The position numbers were made by a program, and so were the translations under genes. The notes beneath the pieces were generated by a model, which saw nothing but the letters and a program-made list of their open reading frames with translations, did no database searches and was not told where the DNA came from. Shown here piece after piece: positions 1 to 7,377 of a stretch of DNA of 59,409 bases; position 1 is the first letter of the stretch, and every line of letters starts with the position of its first letter. The DNA lies in the NCBI GenBank assembly GCA_947589345.1, contig CANQAC010000009.1, forward strand, positions 1 through 59,409, written 5' to 3'. Origin of the DNA: an uncultured Akkermansia sp. GTDB lineage: Bacteria; Verrucomicrobiota; Verrucomicrobiia; Verrucomicrobiales; Akkermansiaceae.

Positions 1-384
1 ACACGGGTGAAAGGACTTGCACCTCTCGCTTGATTTAACCCCCCGTCTCGTCCTGCCCTCCTTTTATCATTCTTTTTTAGTCTTGTCAATTTTTTTAAAC
101 CCCAATAAAAAGAAAGTCACCCTCGGAGTGAGGTGGGGAAAGCGAGAGTCACCGCATCCATACTTACTACGACAAAGGAAATCCTCTTAACGCCGAAAGA
201 AAGAGAGCAGGAAAACTGCTATACAAGAGGGACAACTAATACAAGGACATGCAGCGGCTCATGCCGCATTCCCCTCCTATCTGACCCCTTAAGAGATGGC
301 CCTCAGAACCAGAAACGGAGACCAACGTCAAGTTACAAAAAATTTTTACTACTGTCAACACAAAAAACGCGCCCCGCGCGCGCT
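1..384. other. Intergenic stretch left of the IS30 element
   Basis: I see no convincing gene here. The reading frames across it are short, overlap on both strands and resemble no family. Positions 1-45, read on the minus strand, contain a 6-bp stem with a 7-nt loop that looks like a T-arm (loop TGCAAGT), but no acceptor or anticodon arm fits. A run of alternating C and G (about 371-383) lies just outside the left end of the IS element. The stretch may carry the end of an RNA gene or intron that lies outside the window, but this cannot be decided from what is visible. Confidence 0.4.
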
Positions 385-410
385 TGTGGATCGCAAAATT
401 AAATGCAACA
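385..410 (+). repeat. Left terminal inverted repeat of the IS30 element
   Basis: Pairs with 1593-1618. The inner ten bases AAATGCAACA are identical and the outer TGTG is also shared; the middle is diverged. Confidence 0.65.
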
Positions 411-415
411 GGTAC

Positions 416-437
416 TTGGCACAAAAAAGGGTGCCAA
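416..437 (+). promoter_or_regulatory. Hairpin ahead of the transposase gene
   Basis: A perfect 7-bp stem (TTGGCAC with GTGCCAA) and an A-rich loop lie between the left end of the IS and the transposase start at 487. Insertion sequences often carry such stems to block transposase expression from outside promoters; that role is inferred here. Confidence 0.5.
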
Positions 438-486
438 GAAGTTCAAAGTATGCTAGAGTAATTTCTCTACAACAAACCCAGACACC

Positions 487-1572
487 ATGAACCAAGACAC
501 CCAAACGCATTGTAACTCCGTTGCCCGAAAAGGCAAGCACATTACTTTCTGCGAGCGTCAGCAAATTGAACGCTGGCTGCGTGAGAAGAAGTCCATCACT
601 CAGATCGCTCTTCTGCTCGATCGCAATCGCGTCACTATCTATCGCGAAGTCAAGCGCGGCTCGGTCATGCAACTCAAGCACGATCTGACCGTATACCGCG
701 CCTATCGCGCCCAGTTCGCCCAAGATAGAAGTAACGAGCAGAAGAGCGCTCATGGCCCTGCCTTAAAGATCGGCTCCAATTACCAGCTTGCCGCCCAACT
801 CTTTGATCTTATGGGCGGCAAGCTCAAGCACTCTCCCTATGCCGCCCGCAAAATACTCATCAGAAGCGGCATCCCTTGCCCTTTCTGCTCCCGTACAATC
901 TACAATTACGTTTATCAGGGCATTATCGGCATCTCCCCTCATGATTTGATTCAAGGCCCACGCAAAAAACGTAAAAAACCTGTCTGTAAACGTCTCTCCC
1001 ATAACCATACCGGCGCTATCAGCATCGAAAAACGTCCTGATTCTATCAATCAACGTATAGAGTTCGGTCACTTCGAAATGGATTGCGTCGTCGGTCCTCC
1101 CGGCTCCAAATGTGTCTTACTCGTCCTTACCGAACGCTCTACCCGTTTCCAACTCATCTTCCGTCTGCGCAGAAAAACTTCCCATTGCGTCGTCCAACTG
1201 CTCAATCGACTCGAAAGACGTCTCGGCGCCAATCGCTTCGCCTCTATTTTCCGCTCCATTACCACCGATAATGGCTGCGAGTTCGCCGACTCTGCCTCTA
1301 TTTCTTCCTCCTGCCTCGCCACCAACAAAGCTCGTACCGTCCATTACGTCGCCCACCCCTACTGCGCCTCCGAACGCGGCAGCAATGAAAATGCCAATCG
1401 CTTCATCCGTCGCTTCTTCCCCAAGGGCTCGGATTTCTCCCGCGTCTCTCAAACAACTCTCAACGCCATCGCTCTCTGGATGAATCGCTACCCTCGCGCC
1501 ATCTTCAATGGCAAATCCGCCTGGCATATGGCTCACTCCTTCCGTCACTATTTTACCCCTCTCTTCGCATGA
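487..1572 (+). CDS. IS30-family transposase
   Basis: This DDE transposase of 361 residues cuts and joins the ends of its own element. The N-terminal part (about residues 18-60) has the IS30 helix-turn-helix pattern, with ITFCERQQIERWL followed by NRVTIYREVKRG. The catalytic core shows GHFEMD (Asp199), ITTDNG (Asp261) and GSNENANRFIRR (Glu301), the typical IS30 DDE signature. A CPFC pair lies at about residues 132-135. The frame is intact with no internal stop, so the gene may be active. It lies inside matched inverted ends and is the only gene of the element. Confidence 0.95.
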   Translation: MNQDTQTHCNSVARKGKHITFCERQQIERWLREKKSITQIALLLDRNRVTIYREVKRGSVMQLKHDLTVYRAYRAQFAQDRSNEQKSAHGPALKIGSNYQLAAQLFDLMGGKLKHSPYAARKILIRSGIPCPFCSRTIYNYVYQGIIGISPHDLIQGPRKKRKKPVCKRLSHNHTGAISIEKRPDSINQRIEFGHFEMDCVVGPPGSKCVLLVLTERSTRFQLIFRLRRKTSHCVVQLLNRLERRLGANRFASIFRSITTDNGCEFADSASISSSCLATNKARTVHYVAHPYCASERGSNENANRFIRRFFPKGSDFSRVSQTTLNAIALWMNRYPRAIFNGKSAWHMAHSFRHYFTPLFA

Positions 1573-1592
1573 CCTCAACTCTTTCTGTCATA

Positions 1593-1618
1593 TGTTGCAT
1601 TTGTTCTTGCAATTCACA
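1593..1618 (-). repeat. Right terminal inverted repeat of the IS30 element
   Basis: Begins 20 bp after the transposase stop codon. It is the partner of 385-410, and the exact outer boundary is uncertain by a few bases. Confidence 0.65.
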
Positions 1619-1656
1619 GAAACTTGCTTGTTCAGGAACGCCTTTTTCGAATGGGA

Positions 1657-1685
1657 TTGCTTTTTATGCTTAAAAAGAGTACAAT
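1657..1685 (+). promoter_or_regulatory. Sigma-70 type promoter of the PPIase-aroA-dnaG-rpoN operon
   Basis: TTGCTT, a 17-bp spacer and TACAAT. It lies outside the IS30 right end (1618) and 15 bp ahead of the proposed GTG start at 1700, so the 5' leader would be only about 8 nt. Confidence 0.6.
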
Positions 1686-1699
1686 ACCCTCGCACTCTC

Positions 1700-2734
1700 G
1701 TGAAGGTAACCCCATTCAGGATTTTTTCGCTCAAGCTGGCGTTTTTCAGTGCCGTGCTTGCGTATTTGGCTGTGGATTTGCTGGTGTGGCATGGACCGGT
1801 GTGGGGAGCGCTGCACAGCCGCCGCGCAAATGCACTTTCCCAAGACGCGGTAGCAAAAGTTTACGGCGAGCTTGTGTCGTGCGAGGCGTTGGAACGTCTT
1901 GAGCAAGAGCAAAATTGGCTGCGCGGTCGCACGGAAACTCCCAAGGAGGAGCAGGCTGCTATGCTTATGGAATTGGTGCGCCGTACCCTGTTGAGTATCC
2001 GCACGCGCTACAATGACAAGAATTTGCCGGATTACACAGAGGAAGCCCGTGCAGAGCTTTCACGGTTAGAAAGTCGGGCGGTGAGTGCACAGGAGTTTGA
2101 TTCGTGGTTGGCGAGTCAAGGGTATACGCGTCAGAGCTTTGAACAGCGGTTGGCAATGGCGATGAAGTCTGCGGCGTTGCTGGAACGCGCGGCAGAGCAG
2201 CATTGCGCGGTGAGTGACGCGGATGTGGACAAACATTACGAGTTGCTGCGCGGGCAGTTGAGCATCCCCGCCCACCGACAGGTGAAGCAAATTTTCCTGG
2301 CCACGTTGGAGAAGAATCCGCAAGCCGTGGAAAACCACGCACGAAACTTACTGACGCAGGCGCAAAAAGGGGAAGATTTCGCCCGGCTTGCCCGCAACAA
2401 TAGCGAGGACGATGCAACTGCGGCAAATGGCGGGGATTTGGGGGAGGTGTACGACACGCCGGACCGCACGCTGCCGGAGCTTCCTCTCTTCGGGGAGCAG
2501 GCGCTGCCGGCAGGCAAACTGGCGTTGGTGCAAAGTCGCTGGGGTTGGCATATCCTCCTGCCTGGAGAGATAACACCTGCGCGAGTGCCCGGGGCAGGGG
2601 AGTGCAGGGAGTCATTGAAGACGGCGATTCGCAGTGCGCAGAGAGAATTGGCTGTTCAAGCATACTATGAGGCTGCGATTCGTGAGGCTTTCAGCAACGA
2701 ACACCTTCAGATATATGGCAGAAGAAACGATTAG
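1700..2734 (+). CDS. Membrane-anchored parvulin-type peptidylprolyl isomerase
   Basis: Cis-trans prolyl isomerase related to SurA/PpiD/PrsA, which assists folding of exported proteins. I chose GTG at 1700: the longer frame begins inside the transposase gene, and translation from 1700 opens with a few residues and one hydrophobic segment (about 7-28, signal anchor or signal peptide). A helical chaperone-like region follows, then a parvulin domain at roughly residues 190-305 that starts with HRQVKQIFL and contains FARLARNNSEDDATAANGG and WGWHILLPGE. The parvulin core looks complete. It overlaps aroA by 20 bp, so the two are probably co-transcribed and translationally coupled. The client proteins are unknown; the many autotransporter and secreted proteins nearby are plausible candidates. 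Confidence 0.85.
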   Translation: MKVTPFRIFSLKLAFFSAVLAYLAVDLLVWHGPVWGALHSRRANALSQDAVAKVYGELVSCEALERLEQEQNWLRGRTETPKEEQAAMLMELVRRTLLSIRTRYNDKNLPDYTEEARAELSRLESRAVSAQEFDSWLASQGYTRQSFEQRLAMAMKSAALLERAAEQHCAVSDADVDKHYELLRGQLSIPAHRQVKQIFLATLEKNPQAVENHARNLLTQAQKGEDFARLARNNSEDDATAANGGDLGEVYDTPDRTLPELPLFGEQALPAGKLALVQSRWGWHILLPGEITPARVPGAGECRESLKTAIRSAQRELAVQAYYEAAIREAFSNEHLQIYGRRND

Positions 2735-4022
2735 CTCGTGTTGTGTGTCGCATCCCTTGCGCGGTGAGCTGGTTGTTCCGGGTGACAAGAGTATCTCTCA
2801 TCGCGTGGCGATATTGGGAGGTTTGGCGGCCGGAAGCATGCGCGTGCGCAATTACCTGTGCAGCGCAGATTGCTTGAATACGCTGCGCGCTATGCAGCAG
2901 CTCGGCGCCGTCGTCGGGCCCGTCGCCAACGCACAGAGTTTTTCCATAACGGGGGTAGCCATGCGCCCCCGGGCTCCTGAGAAGGATATTGATTGCGGGA
3001 ACTCCGGCACGGGAATGCGCTTGCTGGCCGGAGTACTCGGCGCGCTTCCTTTCAGCAGCAGATTGGTAGGGGACGAATCATTGAGTCGGCGCCCCATGCG
3101 CCGCATCATCACGCCGTTGGAGCAGATGGGAGCACATATCACGCCATGCGGCGGGAAAGAAGGCTGTGCTCCATTGGAGATAACCGGAGGTCAGTTGCAG
3201 CCCATCAGCTACGCTTTGCCTATGGCCAGCGCACAGGTAAAAAGCGCTATCTTGTTGGCGGGATTGTTCGCCAGAGGCGAGACGCGTGTGCTGCAACCCG
3301 CCGTTACCCGCGACCACACCGAGCGATTGCTGCGCTATTTTGGGGTGCCATGCGCGGAGTCTGCGGATCATTTGAGCGTTGCTGTCCAGGGGCAGGCTTG
3401 CTTGCAGGCGCGGGACATTGATGTGCCGTCAGATTTTTCATCTGCGGCGTTTTGGATGGTGGCTGCCAGCATTGTTCCCGGTAGCGAAGTGACGCTGCGC
3501 GGAGTGGGGTTGAACCCCACGCGCACGGCGTTGTTGGGTGTTCTGCGTCGCATGGGCGCGCGAATTGAGGTCGCCAACGAACGCGGGGAAGGAGAACCGA
3601 TGGGTGATATAACAGTGCGCTACACGGCGGATTTGCACGGCACGGATGTACTGCCGGATGAGGTGCCGAACCTCATTGATGAAGTGCCGATTTTGTGTGT
3701 AGCAGCTGCTTGTGCCCAAGGAGACACGACGATTCGTCAAGCGTCGGAATTGCGCGTTAAGGAGAGTGATCGCATCAGTAGCGTCGTACACAATTTGCAA
3801 GCCATGGGAGCTGTAGCACGGGAGTATGAAGATGGTATGCAGATTACGGGAGGAGCGCCGCTAATCGGTGCCACACTTGATAGTTATACAGATCACCGGA
3901 TTGCCATGAGTTTTCTCGTTGCCGGGCTGAGAGCCAGCGGACAGACGCGTTTGTTGCGTTGCACAAATATCGATACCTCGTACCCCGGTTTTGAAGAACA
4001 CATGCATTTGCTTGCCCGTTGA
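2715..4022 (+). CDS. aroA: 3-phosphoshikimate 1-carboxyvinyltransferase (EPSP synthase)
   Basis: Transfers the enolpyruvyl group of PEP to shikimate 3-phosphate, the sixth step of the shikimate pathway. The 435-residue length is normal. Family motifs are GDKSISHR near the N terminus (PEP and shikimate-3-phosphate binding), DCGNSGTGMRLL at about residue 90, and LRVKESDRI in the second domain. A longer frame opens at 2634, but ATG at 2715 is preferred because the protein then begins about 20 residues before GDKS as in homologues. The start lies inside the end of the PPIase gene, and no Shine-Dalgarno sequence precedes it. dnaG begins 6 bp after the stop. Confidence 0.96.
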   Translation: MAEETISSCCVSHPLRGELVVPGDKSISHRVAILGGLAAGSMRVRNYLCSADCLNTLRAMQQLGAVVGPVANAQSFSITGVAMRPRAPEKDIDCGNSGTGMRLLAGVLGALPFSSRLVGDESLSRRPMRRIITPLEQMGAHITPCGGKEGCAPLEITGGQLQPISYALPMASAQVKSAILLAGLFARGETRVLQPAVTRDHTERLLRYFGVPCAESADHLSVAVQGQACLQARDIDVPSDFSSAAFWMVAASIVPGSEVTLRGVGLNPTRTALLGVLRRMGARIEVANERGEGEPMGDITVRYTADLHGTDVLPDEVPNLIDEVPILCVAAACAQGDTTIRQASELRVKESDRISSVVHNLQAMGAVAREYEDGMQITGGAPLIGATLDSYTDHRIAMSFLVAGLRASGQTRLLRCTNIDTSYPGFEEHMHLLAR

Positions 4023-4028
4023 ACCGAC

Positions 4029-5867
4029 ATGTCCCGCATCACAGAGGAATGCGAAGCGCGCATTAAGAGCTCGACCGATATCGTTGAGGTTGTGGGGCGT
4101 TACGTGACGTTGCGGCGGGCCGGCTATTCGTGGAAAGCATGCTGTCCGTTTCACAACGAGAAAACACCTTCGTTTCATGTGAACCCGGCTCGGCAGAGTT
4201 TTCACTGCTTTGGTTGTGGGGTTGGCGGGGATGCAGTGAAGTTCGTCATGATGTTCGAGAATTTGGATTATCCGACGGCGCTGCGGCGCTTGGCGGATAT
4301 CGGCGGGATCCCGGTTATTGAGGAGGAAGAGAACCCGGAAATAGCTCGGCAGCGGCGACTGCGCACGTTGATTATTCAACTCAATGAGCTGGCATCGCGT
4401 TATTTTCACCACCAGCTTTGCCGCAACCAAGAAGCTCAGCACGCTCGTGATTACTTGAGGCAGCGCGGGGTCAACATTGAAGAGGCTAAATCCTGGCAGC
4501 TTGGGTGGGCGCCGCCGGACTTTGGAGCCCTGCGTCAGTTGGCAAAATCTCACGGTTTTGATGATCGGGCATTGGCAGCGGCCAATTTGGTGGGCCGGAA
4601 TGAGCATGGTGATTACCCCGTGTTTCGTGATCGCCTCATGTTCCCCATATACAATGTACGCGGCGAGGTAGTGGGATTCTCCGGTCGTGTGATGCGTACC
4701 GATCAGGATCCCCGCAAGTACGTCAACACCGCCGAGACTGCAGCTTTCCGTAAAGGAGAGTTGCTCTTTGGATTGTATAAGGCGACGGCTCCCATCGGGA
4801 AAGCCGGTATGCAAGTGGTCATTTGCGAAGGACAATTAGATGTCATCGCCTGCCATGAGAAGGCGGATGTGCGCAACGCCGTGGCCGGGCTTGGCACAGC
4901 GTTCACCGATGATCACGCGCACATACTGGCCAAATATGCCAAGCGAGCCACTCTCTGCTATGATGGTGATCGGGCGGGCATCGCGGCAAGTGAGAAAACG
5001 TTTCGCAAGCTCGCTCAGGCCGGGCTGGATGTGTACCAGGCCGCCTTGCCTCCCGGGGAGGACCCGGACTCACTCATTCGTTCGCAGGGTGCGGAGGCGT
5101 TGCAGCAAGCTATTGCCGATGCTCGTCCCTATCTGATCTACCGGGTATCGCTGGAGCTTGAAAATTGCGGACAGGATGCAGCGGCGCGGGCAGCTCTGGT
5201 GCCGCGCATGGCGGAACTCACCGCGCAGATACCTGATCTGATTCGTCGTGATGCCGCTATTGTCGATCTTGCGACGCGGCTCAACATAGGGCTGGATTCT
5301 TTTCGCGCGGCTGTGGAGAAAATTCTCACGCAGCAGAGAGAGTCAGCACGGCGTGAGACTGCCCGGGGCAGCAGCGAGGGTGTTCCGACTGATCGGATTG
5401 ATGAGCAGACGGAGGTCATGCCGCTGCAGATGCATAACGCCATAGCGGGATTGATTTCCATGGCTCTCAGCAGCAAGCAGGCTCAGGATCTTTTGGTAGA
5501 GAGAATAGAAGATCTCCAGGAACCGATCCGTACATTGCCCGGGGGCATACTTTTGCAGCGGGTGTTGGAGAGTTTGCCACTTCCCGGGGATGAGAAAGCT
5601 CTGCGCGACTTTGCCGAAAACCTTCCACCGGAGCAGGCTCTTGCCCTGCGTTCTGTTCCGCTGGAGAATTATCCGGAGGATCGTCTGGATGAGCACGTTA
5701 ATTTTGCGTGTGCGAGGGCTGTCGGCTTCGCCTTGCGAGAGCGCATTGATACATTACGCGGGCGCATACGTGAGCTTTCGGATGATCCGGAAAAACTGAG
5801 TGCAGCCCTCAAAGAACTGCAGCAGCTTCAACTCTTGCTTTCCACCACCGACTCTCCAGAATCATGA
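4029..5867 (+). CDS. dnaG: DNA primase
   Basis: Makes RNA primers for replication in complex with the replicative helicase. The N-terminal CHC2 zinc finger is complete (Cys39, His42, Cys60, Cys63). The Toprim domain is visible as VVICEGQLDVIACH (glutamate of the EGxxD motif) and the acidic cluster LCYDGDRAG. The C-terminal third is variable helical sequence, as expected for the helicase-binding domain. At 612 residues it is typical. It sits between aroA (6-bp gap) and rpoN (4-bp ATGA overlap), so the order primase then sigma factor resembles the dnaG-rpoD pairing of other bacteria, but with sigma-54 in place of sigma-70. Confidence 0.97.
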   Translation: MSRITEECEARIKSSTDIVEVVGRYVTLRRAGYSWKACCPFHNEKTPSFHVNPARQSFHCFGCGVGGDAVKFVMMFENLDYPTALRRLADIGGIPVIEEEENPEIARQRRLRTLIIQLNELASRYFHHQLCRNQEAQHARDYLRQRGVNIEEAKSWQLGWAPPDFGALRQLAKSHGFDDRALAAANLVGRNEHGDYPVFRDRLMFPIYNVRGEVVGFSGRVMRTDQDPRKYVNTAETAAFRKGELLFGLYKATAPIGKAGMQVVICEGQLDVIACHEKADVRNAVAGLGTAFTDDHAHILAKYAKRATLCYDGDRAGIAASEKTFRKLAQAGLDVYQAALPPGEDPDSLIRSQGAEALQQAIADARPYLIYRVSLELENCGQDAAARAALVPRMAELTAQIPDLIRRDAAIVDLATRLNIGLDSFRAAVEKILTQQRESARRETARGSSEGVPTDRIDEQTEVMPLQMHNAIAGLISMALSSKQAQDLLVERIEDLQEPIRTLPGGILLQRVLESLPLPGDEKALRDFAENLPPEQALALRSVPLENYPEDRLDEHVNFACARAVGFALRERIDTLRGRIRELSDDPEKLSAALKELQQLQLLLSTTDSPES

Positions 5868-7174
5868 GTTTTCATTCCCAACAGCTTGAGCAGGGGATGC
5901 GCCAGAACATGGTGATGGGTACCTCAATGCAGCTTTTCCTGCGCACCTTGCAGGCTACACAAACTGAACTTGCTCAGATAGCCACTCAGGCCCTCAGTTC
6001 TAATCCTGCGCTGGAGGAGGAACCGCCGCCGGTGCAGGAGGACGAGCCTGACTCAACGCCGGATTTTGAAGCGGCACGACACCATGATTACGTGATGGAG
6101 ACACTGCCGCAGCGCAAGACGCTCGGTGAACACCTGGAAGAGCAAGTCATGCAAAGTGCGCTCCCACGCGTGTTGGAGAAAGATGCGCTTGCTCTCATTG
6201 CTCGTCTGGATACTCATGGATTTTTTGCAGAGTCACCGGACAGTTTGGGAATACCGGCGGCTCGTCTCAATCAGGCTTTGCGCGTGGTGCAGGATCTGGA
6301 ACCGGCCGGGGTAGGAGCTGTTGATCTGCGAGAGAGTTTACTGCTGCAGCTTCAGCGCGAAGGTGAACAGCAAAGCCTCGCTTACCGTCTGGTACACGAT
6401 TGCTGGGATGATTTGGCGCACCATCGCTTTCCTCAAGCTGCGCGCTCTCTCGGCGTGAGCGAACATGCCTTGAGTACGGCTGTACACCGCATTTCTCGCC
6501 TCAATCCCGATCCGGGAAGTTATTTTTCTACCGTGGAGCAGCCGATTGGCAGTCCGGATGTACTCGTCGAGCGCCAGGGCAGTGAGCTATCCGTTACTTT
6601 GACGGGCGAAATGGTGCCTCGGTTGACCCTTTCTGCGCAGTATCGAGAGATGCTTGCCGAGCACGGCGATAAGGTAGAACTACGCCGCTACCTCTCTCAA
6701 TGTTTCCGGGAGGGACGGGAACTCATTCGAGCCATTGAAAAGCGGCAGGAAACGATATTAGCCGTCTCGCGCGCGATTGTGTTGAGACAAAAAGATTTCT
6801 TTTTCCGCGGGCCTGCCTGCCTGCGTCCCCTGCGCATGGAAGAAATTGCTGCTGATACCCAGATGCACATTTCCACTGTTTCTCGCGCCGTGAATGGTAA
6901 GTACCTGCGTTGTGAGTATGGAATGTACGAGTTGCGTTCGTTCTTTACAGCAGCTCTTCTCAGCGGCGATGGAACGCAGAGCGTATCCGGCGTGGGAATA
7001 AAAGCGCAACTTCGCGCGCTCATTGATGCCGAAAATCCGGCAGCGCCGCTCAGTGATGCTTCGCTTCAAAAGCTTTTGGCTGAAAAAGGGTTCAATGTGG
7101 CTCGCCGCACAATTGCCAAATACCGCGACCAACTTCGAATTCTTCCGGCTTCCATGCGAAAAGCAAGGCTGTAG
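5864..7174 (+). CDS. rpoN: RNA polymerase sigma-54 factor
   Basis: Alternative sigma factor that directs polymerase to -24/-12 promoters and needs an AAA+ activator. Region I is glutamine- and leucine-rich (residues 1-50, with MQLFLRTLQATQTELAQ). An acidic region II follows, then the core-binding region. The C-terminal RpoN box is present as ARRTIAKYRDQL at about residues 410-421. The 436-residue length is slightly short for the family but all regions are there. It overlaps dnaG by four bases. No enhancer-binding activator gene is visible in the window. Confidence 0.96.
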   Translation: MSFHSQQLEQGMRQNMVMGTSMQLFLRTLQATQTELAQIATQALSSNPALEEEPPPVQEDEPDSTPDFEAARHHDYVMETLPQRKTLGEHLEEQVMQSALPRVLEKDALALIARLDTHGFFAESPDSLGIPAARLNQALRVVQDLEPAGVGAVDLRESLLLQLQREGEQQSLAYRLVHDCWDDLAHHRFPQAARSLGVSEHALSTAVHRISRLNPDPGSYFSTVEQPIGSPDVLVERQGSELSVTLTGEMVPRLTLSAQYREMLAEHGDKVELRRYLSQCFREGRELIRAIEKRQETILAVSRAIVLRQKDFFFRGPACLRPLRMEEIAADTQMHISTVSRAVNGKYLRCEYGMYELRSFFTAALLSGDGTQSVSGVGIKAQLRALIDAENPAAPLSDASLQKLLAEKGFNVARRTIAKYRDQLRILPASMRKARL

Positions 7175-7191
7175 CTCCTGTGCTGCTCCGG

Positions 7192-7220
7192 CAAGGGTTC
7201 GAGACTTCACTTGACCCTTG
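7192..7220 (+). terminator. Hairpin downstream of rpoN
   Basis: Perfect 7-bp inverted repeat (CAAGGGT with ACCCTTG) around a 15-nt loop, starting 17 bp after the rpoN stop. There is no T tract, so it may be a weak or factor-dependent terminator. Its right arm overlaps a sequence that resembles the intergenic repeat found near 16.6 and 21.2 kb. Confidence 0.35.
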
Positions 7221-7275
7221 TCTGCGAGAGGGAAAGAGGTCAATCTCGGGTGCCGGAACGGTTTGCGGTCGCTGA

Positions 7276-7294
7276 CTGTCGAGGCATTCGACAG
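7276..7294 (+). repeat. Short perfect hairpin between rpoN and the next gene
   Basis: CTGTCGA and TCGACAG with a 5-nt loop. Its role is unknown; it could be a second part of the rpoN terminator region. Confidence 0.4.
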
Positions 7295-7342
7295 ATTGGT
7301 CTCACCCCATTGAAGGAGCGGCATAATCAGAGAACTTTTTCC

Positions 7343-7371
7343 TTTTCAACGATACGAAAAGTCACTATAAT
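7343..7371 (+). promoter_or_regulatory. Promoter with -10 six bases before the start codon
   Basis: TTTTCA, 17 bp, TATAAT. Six bases separate the -10 box from the ATG at 7378, so transcription should start at or next to the A of the ATG and give a leaderless mRNA. Confidence 0.65.
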
Positions 7372-7377
7372 CCCAGC

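Larger units (their letters stand above)
385..1618 (+). mobile_element. IS30-family insertion sequence
   Basis: A single-transposase element bounded by imperfect terminal inverted repeats of about 26 bp. The left copy at 385-410 and the right copy at 1593-1618 (read on the minus strand) match at about 21 of 26 positions and share the inner block AAATGCAACA exactly. The length of about 1.23 kb is a little above the usual 1.0-1.2 kb for IS30. No clear 2-3 bp target duplication can be read at the outer ends. A hairpin sits just inside the left end, ahead of the transposase gene. The element is inserted about 40 bp upstream of the -35 box of the next operon. Confidence 0.8.

Noticed and set aside
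1117..1578. Minus-strand 153-residue frame within the transposase
   Set aside because: It is the complement of a well-recognised DDE transposase and has no independent support.
1508..1699. N-terminal extension of the PPIase gene into the IS30 element
   Set aside because: It overlaps the transposase and the promoter at 1657-1685; the translated extension has no homology features, and GTG 1700 gives a sensible signal anchor.
7190..7215. GGGTTCGAGAC as a tRNA T-arm after rpoN
   Set aside because: No cloverleaf can be drawn around it; the bases belong to a CAAGGGT/ACCCTTG hairpin.
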